Shown: positions 8,987-18,684 of the stretch, piece by piece | Position numbering within the stretch: the stretch's first letter is position 1 | How the letters are laid out: the number at the start of each line of letters is the position of its first letter | DNA from: an uncultured Alphaproteobacteria bacterium | GTDB taxonomy: Bacteria; Pseudomonadota; Alphaproteobacteria; UBA8366; GCA-2717185 | NCBI GenBank assembly: GCA_943788635.1 | Contig: CALSRA010000003.1 | Location: forward strand, 62,001 to 126,000 | Direction of reading: 5' to 3' | DNA: 64,000 nucleotides | Notes under the pieces: model-generated | Database searches by the model: none | Told to the model about the DNA's origin: nothing | What the model saw: only the letters and a program-made list of their open reading frames with translations | Made by a program: the position numbers and the translations under genes

Positions 8987-9886
8987 TCACCCGGCTTCGC
9001 GCTGGCGATCCTCGAACGTATCGAAGAAGCGGCGGCCCGTGTCCTTCTGATTCTCGTAGATGGACCCCTGATGCGGTGCCGGGGGGTAGGGCATGCGTAC
9101 CGGCGCTTCGCGAACACGGATTTGTGCCGGTGGGCGGCCCAGAACGATCCTTGAATCATATTCGGCTGCCGGTGTCTTCGGGCCGACCAGGGGCCAGGCG
9201 TCGGCGGCGGCATACTCCCATAGCAGCAGGCGGCGCTGCCGGTTGGATGTATTCATCGCTGAACCATGGACAAGGCGCACATGGTGGATGGTCATAGAGC
9301 CCGCCTTGCCGGTCAGCGGGACAGCCTTTGAATAATCGAGCGATGTCATCGCCGGGTTCATTGCGCCACAGAAATGGCCTTCATGGTGGTGGTCGTAGGT
9401 CGGTCCTTTATGGGTTCCGGGCATGACCATCAACGGACCATTGGATTCGTCGCAATCGTCGAGCAGGATGCCGGTTGCGAGGACATCGTCATTGGTGTGC
9501 GGATAGAATGCCCAGTCCTGATGCCATTCGACGGGCGCACCGTAACCGGCGGATTTCATGTTCATTTTGCCGCCATAGAACCGGATGTCGGGCCCGAGTA
9601 GCGAGACCAGCGGTGTCAGGATATCCGGGTCCCGCGCCAGGCCCTCGAAATACCTGAAATGCTCAAAGGGGTTCTTGATGCGGCGAACGCGCGGGTTGGA
9701 CGGGGTGTGACTGTCTTCCAGGTCGTAGACGTCATCGTTCGCCGTGACGGCGCTGGCGCCGGCGATGACTGCTTCGGTCTCGCGGCGCAATTCGGCGAGT
9801 TTTTCCCCGGACAAGACATTCTCAACGACGAGATAACCGTTCTCGTTATACGATTTTATCTGCGCGTCTGTGAGGGTTATCGGCAT
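8987..9886 (-). CDS. phytanoyl-CoA dioxygenase family protein
   Basis: The 299-residue product starts MPITLTDAQIKSYNENGYLV, the usual opening of the PhyH family, with Fe(II) ligands visible in EWHQDW (HxD) and the distal His in RLVHGSAMN. SNGPLMVMPGTHKGP is the family's cofactor-side motif. Such enzymes hydroxylate substrates using iron, oxygen and 2-oxoglutarate. ATG 9886 is preferred over the ORF-track start because GGGAGG lies about eight bases upstream. It is followed on the same strand, 156 bases later, by the PhaB-like gene, which has its own palindrome-rich upstream region. The substrate is unknown. Confidence 0.85.
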   Translation of the reverse strand: MPITLTDAQIKSYNENGYLVVENVLSGEKLAELRRETEAVIAGASAVTANDDVYDLEDSHTPSNPRVRRIKNPFEHFRYFEGLARDPDILTPLVSLLGPDIRFYGGKMNMKSAGYGAPVEWHQDWAFYPHTNDDVLATGILLDDCDESNGPLMVMPGTHKGPTYDHHHEGHFCGAMNPAMTSLDYSKAVPLTGKAGSMTIHHVRLVHGSAMNTSNRQRRLLLWEYAAADAWPLVGPKTPAAEYDSRIVLGRPPAQIRVREAPVRMPYPPAPHQGSIYENQKDTGRRFFDTFEDRQREAG

Positions 9887-10053
9887 ATTGTGTCCTCCCA
9901 AAGGAAACTCGCTCAATTATTAGCGTAGCGTGCTCGTTTGGAGGCTGCAAGGTAACCCCGCAAAGGCAGTGGCAATAAGGCTTCACCTTAAGGTTTTGCT
10001 AAACTATTAGGCATACTGATCCGTGCAGAGACTTCATTATTAAAGGTAGGTCG

Positions 10054-11925
10054 ATGGCACGAGTTTCTCAGGAAGAAGCACGACGGCGCGCGGATCTGGA
10101 AGGTCAGATTGCGGCTATCAACAAGTCGCAGGCAGTCATTGAATTTGAACTCGACGGCACCATCCTCGATGCCAACGACAATTTCTGCAAAACGCTCGGT
10201 TACACAATCGAGGAGATCAAGGGCAAGCACCACAGCATGTTTGCCGAGGGTGCCTTTGCGAGCAGCCCGGAATATGAACAGTTCTGGGCAAAGCTGCGCA
10301 GTGGCGAATATCAGGCCGGTGAATACAAGCGTATCGGCAAGGGCGGCAAGGAAGTCTGGATCCAGGCGTCCTACAACCCGATCCTGGATGCGGATGGCAA
10401 ACCCTTCAAGGTCGTGAAATATGCGACCGACATCACGAAAGAGACGATCGAGGCGGCAGACTTCAGGGGCCAGATCGCCGCGGTAAACAAGGCTCAGGCG
10501 GTGATCCAGTTTGAACTGGACGGTACGATTATCGACGCCAACGAAAACTTCCTCAGCACATTGGGGTACTCACTGGCCGAAGTGCAGGGCAAGCATCACA
10601 GCATGTTTGCGGAACCGCAATTCGCGGAGAGTGACGAATACAAGAATTTTTGGGAAGCGCTGCGTCGCGGCGAATACCAGGCCGGTGAATACAGACGTAT
10701 CGGCAAGGGCGGCAAGGAAGTCTGGATCCAGGCGTCCTACAACCCGATCATGGGGCCCGACGGAACGCCATTCAAGGTCGTGAAATACGCCACCGATATT
10801 ACGCAGCAAACCATCGACAATGCTGATTTCCGGGGGCAGATCGAAGCAATCGGTATGTCACAGGCTGTCATTTCGTTCAAACTGGACGGCACAATCCTTG
10901 ATGCCAACAAGAACTTCCTTGGAGCGCTGGGCTATTCGCTTGATGAGATCAAGGGCCAGCATCACAAGATGTTTGTCGAGCCGGCATATTCGGGCACAGC
11001 GGAATACGAACAGTTCTGGACCAAATTGCGGAATGGCGAGTATCAGTCCGGCGAATACAAACGTATTGGCAAGGGGGGTAAGGAGATCTGGATCCAGGCG
11101 TCCTACAACCCGATCATGGGGCCCGACGGTAAGGCTTTCAAGGTCGTGAAATACGCGACCGATGTTACGGCGACGGTCCTGGAGCGCCAGGAAGGTGAAC
11201 GGGTTGGCAAGCTCGTCGACGAAAACCTCGGCAAGATTGTCGATGCCGTCGGCAATGCCAATATGCAGTCTTCCACGGCGGCCGATACTTCCAGCAAGGC
11301 AGCGCAAACCGTGCAATCGGTTGCCGCTGCAGCAGAAGAATTCGAGGCGTCGGCACGTGAGATTTCACGGAGCATGGTCGCGTCGAAGAACGAGGTCGAC
11401 AAGGTGCTGAGTGAGACGGTTGCAGCGGATGCCTCGACGCAGAAGCTTTCCACCGCGGCTGAGGAAATGACCAGTATCGTCGAGATGATTCAGAATGTCG
11501 CCGGGCAGATTAACCTGCTGGCACTGAATGCGACGATTGAATCTGCGCGCGCCGGTGAAGCCGGTCGGGGGTTTGCGGTTGTCGCCTCTGAAGTGAAATC
11601 GCTGGCCAACCAGGTCGCGCAGGCGACCGAAAAGATCGGTACCGAGATTTCCGGCATGCAGAGCATCGCGTCCGATGTCGTGGGACGCCTGCAGGGTATT
11701 CGTTCAGCTGTCGACTCCGTCGAAGCCAGTGTCAGTGGCGTCGCATCGGCGGTCGAGGAACAGAGCGCGACCAGTCAGGAAATCACAAGCAACATGCAGA
11801 CCGCCTCGAGCGCGGTTCAGGAAATCAACGAAAACCTGACAAGCATCGCGTCGGCTGTCGAGGAAGCGAACGGTTACGCCAAGGAAGGTACGGAGATGTA
11901 CCGCAGCCTGCAAAAAACCGGATAA
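10054..11925 (+). CDS. soluble methyl-accepting chemotaxis protein with three near-identical PAS domains
   Basis: The 623-residue product has no hydrophobic membrane segment. Three PAS domains repeat with a period of 122 residues (366 bp), starting near residues 18, 140 and 262; each contains FxLDGTIxDAN, GKHHSMF or a close variant, and [20 protein letters not shown]. The MCP signalling domain follows from about residue 380, with the hairpin tip region [20 protein letters not shown] and [15 protein letters not shown]. The layout resembles cytoplasmic PAS chemoreceptors such as BdlA or Aer-type redox/energy sensors. It would act through CheW/CheA to control motility or biofilm dispersal; no che genes are nearby. 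The near-identity of the repeats points to recent internal duplication. AAAGGTAGG precedes the ATG. Confidence 0.92.
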   Translation: MARVSQEEARRRADLEGQIAAINKSQAVIEFELDGTILDANDNFCKTLGYTIEEIKGKHHSMFAEGAFASSPEYEQFWAKLRSGEYQAGEYKRIGKGGKEVWIQASYNPILDADGKPFKVVKYATDITKETIEAADFRGQIAAVNKAQAVIQFELDGTIIDANENFLSTLGYSLAEVQGKHHSMFAEPQFAESDEYKNFWEALRRGEYQAGEYRRIGKGGKEVWIQASYNPIMGPDGTPFKVVKYATDITQQTIDNADFRGQIEAIGMSQAVISFKLDGTILDANKNFLGALGYSLDEIKGQHHKMFVEPAYSGTAEYEQFWTKLRNGEYQSGEYKRIGKGGKEIWIQASYNPIMGPDGKAFKVVKYATDVTATVLERQEGERVGKLVDENLGKIVDAVGNANMQSSTAADTSSKAAQTVQSVAAAAEEFEASAREISRSMVASKNEVDKVLSETVAADASTQKLSTAAEEMTSIVEMIQNVAGQINLLALNATIESARAGEAGRGFAVVASEVKSLANQVAQATEKIGTEISGMQSIASDVVGRLQGIRSAVDSVEASVSGVASAVEEQSATSQEITSNMQTASSAVQEINENLTSIASAVEEANGYAKEGTEMYRSLQKTG

Positions 11926-11940
11926 ATTCCGCCGGTTTTT
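11912..11940 (+). terminator. hairpin terminator overlapping the chemoreceptor stop codon
   Basis: AAAAACCGG and CCGGTTTTT form a perfect 9-bp stem whose loop contains the TAA stop; the 3' arm supplies the U run. It can work in both directions. Confidence 0.65.
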
Positions 11941-11960
11941 CGAGTATCTGGTCCGGCAGC

Positions 11961-11990
11961 GGCCCGGCGCCTCAGCAGGGGCGTCGGGCC
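11961..11990 (+). terminator. second GC-rich hairpin after the chemoreceptor gene
   Basis: GGCCCGGCGCC pairs with GGCGTCGGGCC with one G.U position, followed by TTGTCTATT. It lies between the convergent chemoreceptor and aldo/keto reductase genes. Confidence 0.5.
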
Positions 11991-12016
11991 TTGTCTATTG
12001 GCCGTATCTTTTTGGA

Positions 12017-13027
12017 TCAGGTTGTCCGGGGCTTGCGGCCCATCGGGGGATGGCGGTTCCAGTTGAAGCCGGGGACTGCCGGGTGCCCGACGGCAACCAG
12101 ACTATCCACGAAGGCCTCGTCTTCCGCCGTGAATTCGTGTTTCAGCGCGTCGATATAGGATTTCCACTGCTGAAGCGTACGTGGTCCGGCGATGACGCTG
12201 GTGACGACCTTGTTGTTCAGCACCCACAATGTGGCGAATTCCGCCGGGGTCATGCCGCGTTTGGCAATATGCTTCTTGATCGCCTCGACCACCGCGTACA
12301 CTTCGGGCCGCAGGTCGCGATTGAGGATGCTGGAATCGCCGCGTCCGGCACGGCTGTTTGCGGGCGGTTTCTTGCCCTGTTCGTATTTCCCGGTCAGTGC
12401 GCCCCGGGCCAGTGGCGAAAACGGGGCCACACCGATGCCGAAATGCTCGCAGGCAGGCAGGTGGTCGTTCTCCGGTTGCCGCATGACCAGGTTGTACATG
12501 GGCTGGCTGACGACGGGATAGGGCGTTCCCGTCTGATCGCACAAGCGGATGATCTCCGCCACTTCCCAGCCGTAATGGTTGGAAAATCCCCAATAGGTGG
12601 CCTTGCCGCTGGCGAGGACGTCGCGCATGGCGGTAACGCTTTCGATCAGCGGCGTGTCGCGGTCGCGGTGATGCATGTAGTAGATATCGACATAATCCGT
12701 CGCGAGCCGTTTCAGGCTGGCGTCGATGCCTTCCATAATCCATTTCCGCGACAAGCCGCGCTTGCGTTCGGGCGGGCCGTCCTGCTGCCCGACCTTGGTC
12801 GCGAGGACCCAGTTGGCGCGGTCCTTCCGAAGCAGCTTGCCAAGGGCGGTTTCCGCCTTGCCGCCTGAATAGGCATCGGCGCAATCAATGAAATTGACCT
12901 GATTGTCGCGCGCCATGTTGACGATTTTGGCCGCGGTCGCATCGGTCATGCTGCTGCCGAAATCCATTGTACCGAGGCAGATTGTCGAGACCCGTAATCC
13001 GCTGTTGCCGAGATAACGAAATTCCAT
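12017..13027 (-). CDS. aldo/keto reductase
   Basis: The 336-residue protein begins MEFRYLGNSGLRVSTICLGT, the AKR family start. The expected active-site residues are visible: Asp and Tyr in FIDCADAYSGGKAE, Lys in LATKVGQQ and His in YYMHHRDRD. The C-terminal SVIAGPRTLQQW is the NADPH-binding region. The YxxxH-type 'potassium channel beta-like / YajO-like' AKR subgroup is the closest match. It acts as a cytoplasmic NADPH-dependent carbonyl reductase with unknown substrate. The gene is monocistronic and divergent from the GMC oxidoreductase. Confidence 0.88.
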   Translation of the reverse strand: MEFRYLGNSGLRVSTICLGTMDFGSSMTDATAAKIVNMARDNQVNFIDCADAYSGGKAETALGKLLRKDRANWVLATKVGQQDGPPERKRGLSRKWIMEGIDASLKRLATDYVDIYYMHHRDRDTPLIESVTAMRDVLASGKATYWGFSNHYGWEVAEIIRLCDQTGTPYPVVSQPMYNLVMRQPENDHLPACEHFGIGVAPFSPLARGALTGKYEQGKKPPANSRAGRGDSSILNRDLRPEVYAVVEAIKKHIAKRGMTPAEFATLWVLNNKVVTSVIAGPRTLQQWKSYIDALKHEFTAEDEAFVDSLVAVGHPAVPGFNWNRHPPMGRKPRTT

Positions 13028-13187
13028 GTTTTCCCCCGTTCCCTGTCGTTATTTTCTGAACCTGCAAGCAATCATAGCCGAACGGGTGGAAGAAAAACCG
13101 AAAAACGATATTCACCTACCCGTACCATCCGGCTTGTCGGGGAAGGCGCCGGCGGGCAGCATGGATATCTGAAGAAACGGGGATGAC

Positions 13188-14900
13188 ATGACATATGACT
13201 ATATAATCGTCGGCGGCGGCTCGGCTGGTTCCGTTCTGGCGAACCGTCTTTCCGCACGCAGCGCCAACAAGGTCCTTTTGTGCGAGGCGGGACCCGATAC
13301 CCCGCATGGCAAGGTGCCGGATGTCATTCTCGACAGTTATCCGGGCATGGCCTATCTGGACAAGCGCTTCCAGTGGCATGGGCTGAAGGTGACGACGGAG
13401 GTTATTCCCCACAATAATCCGAACGAGAATCGCCCGCGGCAGGTTCATTACGAACAGGCGCGTGTGTTGGGTGGTGGCTCCTCCATCAACGGGCAACTGG
13501 CCAATCGCGGCGCGCCAACCGATTACGATGAATGGGAGGAGCGGGGCGCCCGTGGCTGGGGCTGGGAATCCGTGTTGCCGTATTTTCGCAAGGTCGAGCG
13601 CGATATGGATTTCCCCGATGACCAGCGCCATCACGGTACCGAGGGGCGGATTCCGGTGCGTCGGATTTTTCCCGATTCCTGGAACGAACATACAAAGGGC
13701 GCGGGCAAGGCATTCGAGAATGCGGGTTTCGAGTTTCTACCGGACCAGAATGGCGAATTCCGCGACGGCTATTTTCCGTCAACGATGTCGAACCTTTATG
13801 AACGCCGGGTTTCGGCGGCAATAGGCTATCTTGATCCCGGGACGCGGCTGCGCGAAAACCTGACGATTTCCACCGGTACGACGGTGAAGGAATTGCTGTT
13901 CGACGGGACGCGCTGCAACGGCGTGAAGGCGCTGGTGAATGGCAAGGAAACGGAATTCCGCGCCAATGAGGTCATTGTGTCGATGGGGGCGATCCATTCG
14001 CCGGCGCAATTACTGCGTGCCGGAATCGGCCCGGCGATGCATTTGCGCGACAGGGGGATTGCGGTTCGCGCCAATCGCGCCGGGGTGGGGCAGCGGTTGA
14101 TGGACCATCCGATGATTGCGGTGGCGTCGTTCCTGAAGCCGCATGCGCGGATGGATGGCACGACCCGTCGGCAGGTGCTGGCGGCGCTGCGCTATTCGTC
14201 GGGTATCGGCGGGGCCCCGGCGGGTGACATGTTTACCGCGGTGCTGAACAAGTCCGCCTGGCATGCGGTTGGTGACCAGATCGCGTCGATGGTGCTGTTC
14301 GTTAACAAGACTTTTTCCGAAACCGGACAGGTCCAGTTGCAGGACCCGGACTGGCGGACCGAACCGAGTGTCGAATTTAACCTGTTGTCCGACCGGCGCG
14401 ACCTGGAACGCATGATGCAAGGATTCCGGATGCTGGCGAAGATGCACAAGGACCCGGCATTGCAGGCGGTGATCAGTGACGCCTTTCCGGCAAGTTACAG
14501 CGACAAGGTCCGCCAGATCGGCATGGTCAACCGGAAGAACAAACTGCTGACCGGTGTCATGGCCAGGCTTCTGGACGGGCCGGATACCCTGCGGAAATTC
14601 CTGATGAAAACCTTCATCATGGAAGGCGACACGATTGACGGGTTGCTGGCGGATGACGACCGGCTGGAAGCGTTTGTCCGCCGCGCGGCTGTCGGTGTAT
14701 GGCACGCGTCGTGTTCGTGCCGTATGGGGGCGGAGAACGACCCGATGGCGGTCGCTGACAATGCCGGGCGGGTTTATGGCGTCCAGGGATTGCGGGTTGT
14801 CGATGCCTCGCTGTTTCCGGTGGTGCCCTGCGCCAATACCAACTTCCCGACCTTCATGACGGCGGAAAAGATCTCGGACATGATCCTGGCGGGCGATTAG
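13188..14900 (+). CDS. GMC family FAD-dependent oxidoreductase
   Basis: The 570-residue product begins MTYDYIIVGGGSAGSVLANR (FAD-binding GxGxxG), carries the GMC signature around RVLGGGSSINGQLANRG and MGAIHSPAQLLRAGIGP, and ends with RVVDASLFPVVPCANTNFP. The catalytic His is in VGVWHASCSCRMG. It resembles alcohol and choline dehydrogenases, which oxidise alcohols with FAD and pass electrons to quinones or oxygen. GGGGATGACATGAC precedes the ATG. The stop overlaps the convergent DMT gene stop by four bases. Choline dehydrogenase (betA) proper is not supported because no betB or betT is nearby. Confidence 0.9.
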   Translation: MTYDYIIVGGGSAGSVLANRLSARSANKVLLCEAGPDTPHGKVPDVILDSYPGMAYLDKRFQWHGLKVTTEVIPHNNPNENRPRQVHYEQARVLGGGSSINGQLANRGAPTDYDEWEERGARGWGWESVLPYFRKVERDMDFPDDQRHHGTEGRIPVRRIFPDSWNEHTKGAGKAFENAGFEFLPDQNGEFRDGYFPSTMSNLYERRVSAAIGYLDPGTRLRENLTISTGTTVKELLFDGTRCNGVKALVNGKETEFRANEVIVSMGAIHSPAQLLRAGIGPAMHLRDRGIAVRANRAGVGQRLMDHPMIAVASFLKPHARMDGTTRRQVLAALRYSSGIGGAPAGDMFTAVLNKSAWHAVGDQIASMVLFVNKTFSETGQVQLQDPDWRTEPSVEFNLLSDRRDLERMMQGFRMLAKMHKDPALQAVISDAFPASYSDKVRQIGMVNRKNKLLTGVMARLLDGPDTLRKFLMKTFIMEGDTIDGLLADDDRLEAFVRRAAVGVWHASCSCRMGAENDPMAVADNAGRVYGVQGLRVVDASLFPVVPCANTNFPTFMTAEKISDMILAGD

Positions 14901-15778
14901 GACGGGATTCGGGCGCGGCGGGCGTGCTGTTCGCGCCACAACACGTATAGCCCGCTGCAGACGATGATGACGGTCCCGGTCAAGACGTGCAGTCCCGGGA
15001 TGTGGCCGAACAGGTAATAGCCCAGGATCGTCGCCCAGATCAGCTTGGTGTAATTGAACGGTGCGAGCAGGGAAACGGGCGCGCCTTCGGCAGCGCGGAT
15101 CATCATGAAATGGGCGGCGACGCCAAGCAATCCGATACCGAAAAACATTGCCACGAACGCCGGTGTCAGCGGTATCCAGACAAAGCCGACAATCAGGCTG
15201 GACCATAACAGGCTGCCGGCCCCGGTATAAAACAGGGCAACAAGGGTGGGCTCCGTGCTGCTCAGTTTGCGGGTGATGATCTGGAAGGACGCGAATGCGA
15301 AGGCCGATATCGCGGGCATGACAACGGCCCAGTGCATGGATCCGCTGGGCTTGATCACGATCAGGACGCCGACCAGCCCGACAAGTACGGCAGACCAGCG
15401 ATGCAGCCCGACCTTTTCGCCGAGAACGGGGATCGACAGGACCGTGATGATGAACGGCGAGGCAAACGTGATGGCGATTGTGTCCGCCATCGGCAGGTAG
15501 GCCAGGCCCAGGAATAACGAGCAGATACTGGTCACGATGGTGGCCGACCGCAGCATGTGCAGACCGACACGCTGTGAATTGTAGAGCTTGCGCAGCGGGA
15601 TTCGTTTCATCGCGGCAAACACGAGGATGTAGACCGTCATTGCCAGGAAGTAGCCCCAGGTGACCTGGAAGGCGTGCATTTCATCCGAATAGACTTTCGC
15701 CACGGCATTGATGATCGCCGTCAGCGCATTCGCGAAGACGAATAACGCGATACCGAAGAAAGGCCGGTCTAACGCCAT
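14897..15778 (-). CDS. EamA/DMT-superfamily exporter
   Basis: The 293-residue protein has ten predicted membrane helices arranged as two EamA repeats (first ending near GVLIVIKPSGS, second starting ALFYTGAGSLLWSS). It is a typical drug/metabolite transporter of the 10-TMS family (RhaT/YdcZ-like), moving small metabolites across the inner membrane. The ATG starts MALDRPFFGIALFVFANALT. No adjacent gene reveals the substrate. Confidence 0.85.
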   Translation of the reverse strand: MALDRPFFGIALFVFANALTAIINAVAKVYSDEMHAFQVTWGYFLAMTVYILVFAAMKRIPLRKLYNSQRVGLHMLRSATIVTSICSLFLGLAYLPMADTIAITFASPFIITVLSIPVLGEKVGLHRWSAVLVGLVGVLIVIKPSGSMHWAVVMPAISAFAFASFQIITRKLSSTEPTLVALFYTGAGSLLWSSLIVGFVWIPLTPAFVAMFFGIGLLGVAAHFMMIRAAEGAPVSLLAPFNYTKLIWATILGYYLFGHIPGLHVLTGTVIIVCSGLYVLWREQHARRARIPS

Positions 15779-15994
15779 GTGTGCGGGGCTGCCTGAAATT
15801 TTGGAAAACGCGGCTGGAGATATCGCTGAGGGCAGTCTAGCCCCAATCCGATGAAATCCATAGCCGCCGCGATGTTTTGCCCAGTTTGATGTTGCAATTA
15901 AGAATAAGTCGCAATATCGTTATATGATGCGCCGCTGCAGCGAATAGCGCAGTCCCGGTTGCCTTGAACGATATCGCCATAAAGGAGCATTGCG

Positions 15995-16516
15995 TTGCCG
16001 CCTGATTTTGCAGAAACCGCGACTAATTCCTGTCCCGAAACGACGACCGAACTGGATGTGGCGGAGCGCTTTGTCGTTCGTTCATTCCGGCGCTGGGTGG
16101 TTGGTCTTCGCCACAACGACGGGGGCCACTGGAAACAGGTCTGGGGCGATTTTGCCAGCCAGTTCGGTGACACTGACGGAAAGGCCGCATTGTCCGGTTT
16201 CGCCCGCCTGATCCAGTCGCTGCAATCCTATGCCCGGCGCGGCATTTCCTATCACCAGCCTTGTTGCCCCTGTTTGAGTGCGGATGAGATCAGCATCACC
16301 AACCTGGTGGCGGCGTGTCAGGGGCGCCACCTGTCACATGCGCACGCGCTCGCGGAGTGGCTGGTGCAGCCGGATGGCATTGGCGACCTGTTGGATGCGG
16401 CATCGCAGCTCGCACATTTCATGGAATCCCACGGCCTGTTGTTCCCGGTCCGGGCCAATTTGCCGGAACAACCTCTGTCCGGCGATGCCGGGCTGCGCTG
16501 TGTAACGGTGCATTGA
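15995..16516 (+). CDS. uncharacterised Cys/His-containing protein, 173 aa
   Basis: The start is TTG 15995, with AAAGGAG eight bases upstream; no in-frame ATG gives a comparable ribosome-binding site. The protein begins MPPDFAETATNSCPETTTEL and contains VAERFVVRSFRRWVVGLRHN, then ISYHQPCCPCLSADEISITN. The C-terminal half is helical with conserved-looking LVAACQGRHLSHAHALAEW. The CCPC cluster with nearby His residues could bind a metal, but I recognise no named family. It is transcribed alone, between a divergent DMT exporter and the downstream DASS transporter. Confidence 0.7.
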   Translation: MPPDFAETATNSCPETTTELDVAERFVVRSFRRWVVGLRHNDGGHWKQVWGDFASQFGDTDGKAALSGFARLIQSLQSYARRGISYHQPCCPCLSADEISITNLVAACQGRHLSHAHALAEWLVQPDGIGDLLDAASQLAHFMESHGLLFPVRANLPEQPLSGDAGLRCVTVH

Positions 16517-16582
16517 CCGGGAAGGCGCCGGGTATATTTGCCACGGTTCCTATCCTCAACGCTTATGCTCTATAATCGGTCC

Positions 16583-16609
16583 TGCCGGAACCGCGGGGTC
16601 GTTCCGGCA
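16583..16609 (+). other. stem-loop in the leader between the hypothetical gene and the DASS transporter
   Basis: TGCCGGAAC and GTTCCGGCA form a perfect 9-bp stem with a 9-base loop. A TATAAT hexamer sits at 16571-16576 just upstream. The 220-base gap could hold a terminator for the upstream gene or a structured 5' leader; there is no U run after the stem. Confidence 0.4.
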
Positions 16610-16736
16610 TCGTCATTCCCGAAATGTCAGCATGGAACCGGATAACAGCGGGCCTGCGGCGCTGTTCGGAAAATGCGTGTTGATTAGAAGCATCTGGTAC
16701 GAGGCAAGGCGTCGTTAGATCGCCAGGAAACGAAGA

Positions 16737-18143
16737 ATGGTCACGGCTACGCCACAGAAAACAGTCCCGAAAGTTATCGCCGGCGGTGCCGCTCTTTTCG
16801 GCGGGGCGCTTTTGTTCCTGCCGGTCTTCGACGGCATGCCCCTCATGGCGCAACAGGCCCTGGGCCTCGTTGTGATCTGCGCCTCGCTCTGGGCGACGGA
16901 AGTGGTGCCGGCGCATCTGGCGAGTTTCATCTTTTTCTTTCTGGCGCTTGTGGTCGGCGGACAGCCGGCTTCGGTCGTGTTCTCGGGTTTTCATTCGGGG
17001 GCGACATGGCTGATCTTCGGCGGCATCGTGCTTGGCTATGCCATCAACAGTACGGGATTGGGCGCGCGGTTTGCGGAAGGCCTGATTTCGCGCCGGGATC
17101 ATGGATATTCCGGTCTGATTATCGGCATCGGTATCGTGGCGTTTCTGCTGGCATTTGTCATGCCGTCGGCGATGGGCCGTGTGGTGCTGCTGGTGCCGAT
17201 TATTTCGGCGCTGGCGGACAAGCTGGGTTATGGGCGCGACAGCAAGGGCCGTGCGGGAATGGTGCTGACAATGGTCTTTGCGACCGCCTTGCCGGCTTGC
17301 GCGATCCTGCCCGCGGCGGTGCCGAATATCATTCTCAGCGGTGCCGCTGAAAGCATATATGGCATCACGTTCCGATATGGCGAATTCCTGTTTTTGCACC
17401 TGACGGTATTCGGCTCGCTGTCGCTGCTGCTGGTTCTGGGGCTGGGATTGACGCTGTTCCGGGAGGCACCGCCCCGCCGCCTTGTGCCCGAAACCCGAGG
17501 GGCGTTGTCCGGTGTGGAAAAAAGGTTGATGGGCGTTCTGGCCCTGACCCTGCTGTTCTGGGCCACGGATACATTCCACGGCGTTGCGCCCGCCTGGGTC
17601 GCCCTGGGCGCCGCAGTCGTCTGTCTGTTGCCGGTCACGCATCTCGTGCCGGCATCGGTGATGGTTGAGAAAGTGAATTACGGCCCGTGGTTCTTTGTTG
17701 CGGGGATCGTCGGGATGGGGGCGATGGTATCCCATAGCGGGCTGGGCGATTATCTGGGAGAGCACCTGATCCGGTCGATTGGCATCGCGCCGAATCAGGA
17801 TGCGTATAACTTCTTTGCAATCATCCTGACCGGTGGGTTTTTATCGCTTGGCGTCAATTATGCCGGTGTTCCCGCGATTCTGTCGCCGCTGATGGGCGAC
17901 CTTGCGGCAGCGGCCGGCTGGCCGCTGGAAACCATGCTGATGAATCAGGTCGCAGGCTTCTTTTTCATTCTTATTCCCTACCAGGTAGCGCCTATTTTTA
18001 CCGGCATGCTACTGGCGGGAATTCCGCAGCGTTACGGTTTCAGGATGTGCCTGAGCTACACCGCGATCCACCTGCTGGTGGTAACGCCGCTGAACTTCCT
18101 GTGGTGGCGGTCGCTCGGCATGTTTGTCACGCCGGGCAGCTGA
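16737..18143 (+). CDS. SLC13/DASS family anion transporter
   Basis: The 468-residue protein is hydrophobic throughout, with about 11-12 membrane segments. LWATEVVPAHLASFIFFFLA and VNYAGVPAILSPLMGDLAAA correspond to the paired DASS family regions around the two substrate-binding hairpins (here with ILPAAVPNIILSG in place of the usual SNT motif). The family imports dicarboxylates, sulfate or other anions with sodium. The ATG lies after AGGAAACGAAGA. It converges with the RidA gene 12 bases downstream. Substrate cannot be assigned from sequence. Confidence 0.8.
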   Translation: MVTATPQKTVPKVIAGGAALFGGALLFLPVFDGMPLMAQQALGLVVICASLWATEVVPAHLASFIFFFLALVVGGQPASVVFSGFHSGATWLIFGGIVLGYAINSTGLGARFAEGLISRRDHGYSGLIIGIGIVAFLLAFVMPSAMGRVVLLVPIISALADKLGYGRDSKGRAGMVLTMVFATALPACAILPAAVPNIILSGAAESIYGITFRYGEFLFLHLTVFGSLSLLLVLGLGLTLFREAPPRRLVPETRGALSGVEKRLMGVLALTLLFWATDTFHGVAPAWVALGAAVVCLLPVTHLVPASVMVEKVNYGPWFFVAGIVGMGAMVSHSGLGDYLGEHLIRSIGIAPNQDAYNFFAIILTGGFLSLGVNYAGVPAILSPLMGDLAAAAGWPLETMLMNQVAGFFFILIPYQVAPIFTGMLLAGIPQRYGFRMCLSYTAIHLLVVTPLNFLWWRSLGMFVTPGS

Positions 18144-18154
18144 AACGAACCGGC

Positions 18155-18619
18155 TTATTCGAACTCGATGACGGCATCGACCTCGACGGGCACGCCAAGG
18201 GGCAACCCGCTGACACCGACCGCAGAGCGGGCGTGCATGCCTTTATCGCCGAAAACATCGGCCATCAGGTCGGACGCACCATTGATCACCTTCGGCTGAT
18301 CGGTAAAGCCGGGCACGGCATTCACGAAGCCGTTCAGTTTCACGATCCGCGTGATCCGGTCCAGGTCGCCGATTGCCGCCTTGGCCTGGGCCAGGATATT
18401 CAGGGCACATGTTTTTGCGGCATCAACAGCGTCTTCCATCGAAACCGTGTCGCCGGTCGTGCCGGTATATTTTACCGCGCCGTTCCAAAGGGGGACCTGT
18501 CCGGCAATCCAGACCTGGTTTCCACTGATGACGAATGCGACGTAGTTTGCCACCGGGGCCGCGGCCTCGGGCAGTTCCAGTCCCAGTTCCGCGAGGCGCG
18601 CTTCGATCTGACCAGCCAT
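18155..18619 (-). CDS. RidA/YjgF family protein
   Basis: The 154-residue protein shows the extended RidA subgroup: AELGLELPEAAAPVANYVAF, ISGNQVWIAGQVPLWNG, QAKAAIGDLDRITRIVKLNG and ARSAVGVSGLPLGVPVEVDA, the last containing the conserved Arg seen in deaminating RidA proteins. RidA hydrolyses reactive enamine/imine intermediates; this longer subgroup is biochemically poorly defined. GGAGAACACAA precedes the ATG. The hemerythrin gene lies upstream on the same strand with a 65-base gap, so they may be co-transcribed. Confidence 0.88.
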   Translation of the reverse strand: MAGQIEARLAELGLELPEAAAPVANYVAFVISGNQVWIAGQVPLWNGAVKYTGTTGDTVSMEDAVDAAKTCALNILAQAKAAIGDLDRITRIVKLNGFVNAVPGFTDQPKVINGASDLMADVFGDKGMHARSAVGVSGLPLGVPVEVDAVIEFE

Positions 18620-18684
18620 TTGTGTTCTCCTGCTATGCTGTTGCCGCGCGAATGTAACTGCCGCCGCCGTGACAATCCATCCTT

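Noticed and set aside
9985-9994. ACCTTAAGGT palindrome upstream of the chemoreceptor as an operator
   Set aside because: A single 10-bp palindrome without a recognisable promoter next to it; too little to call.
15779-15994. Sigma70 promoter TTGCAA...TATGAT before the TTG-start hypothetical gene
   Set aside because: The spacing between the hexamers is about 25 bases, too long for a normal promoter.
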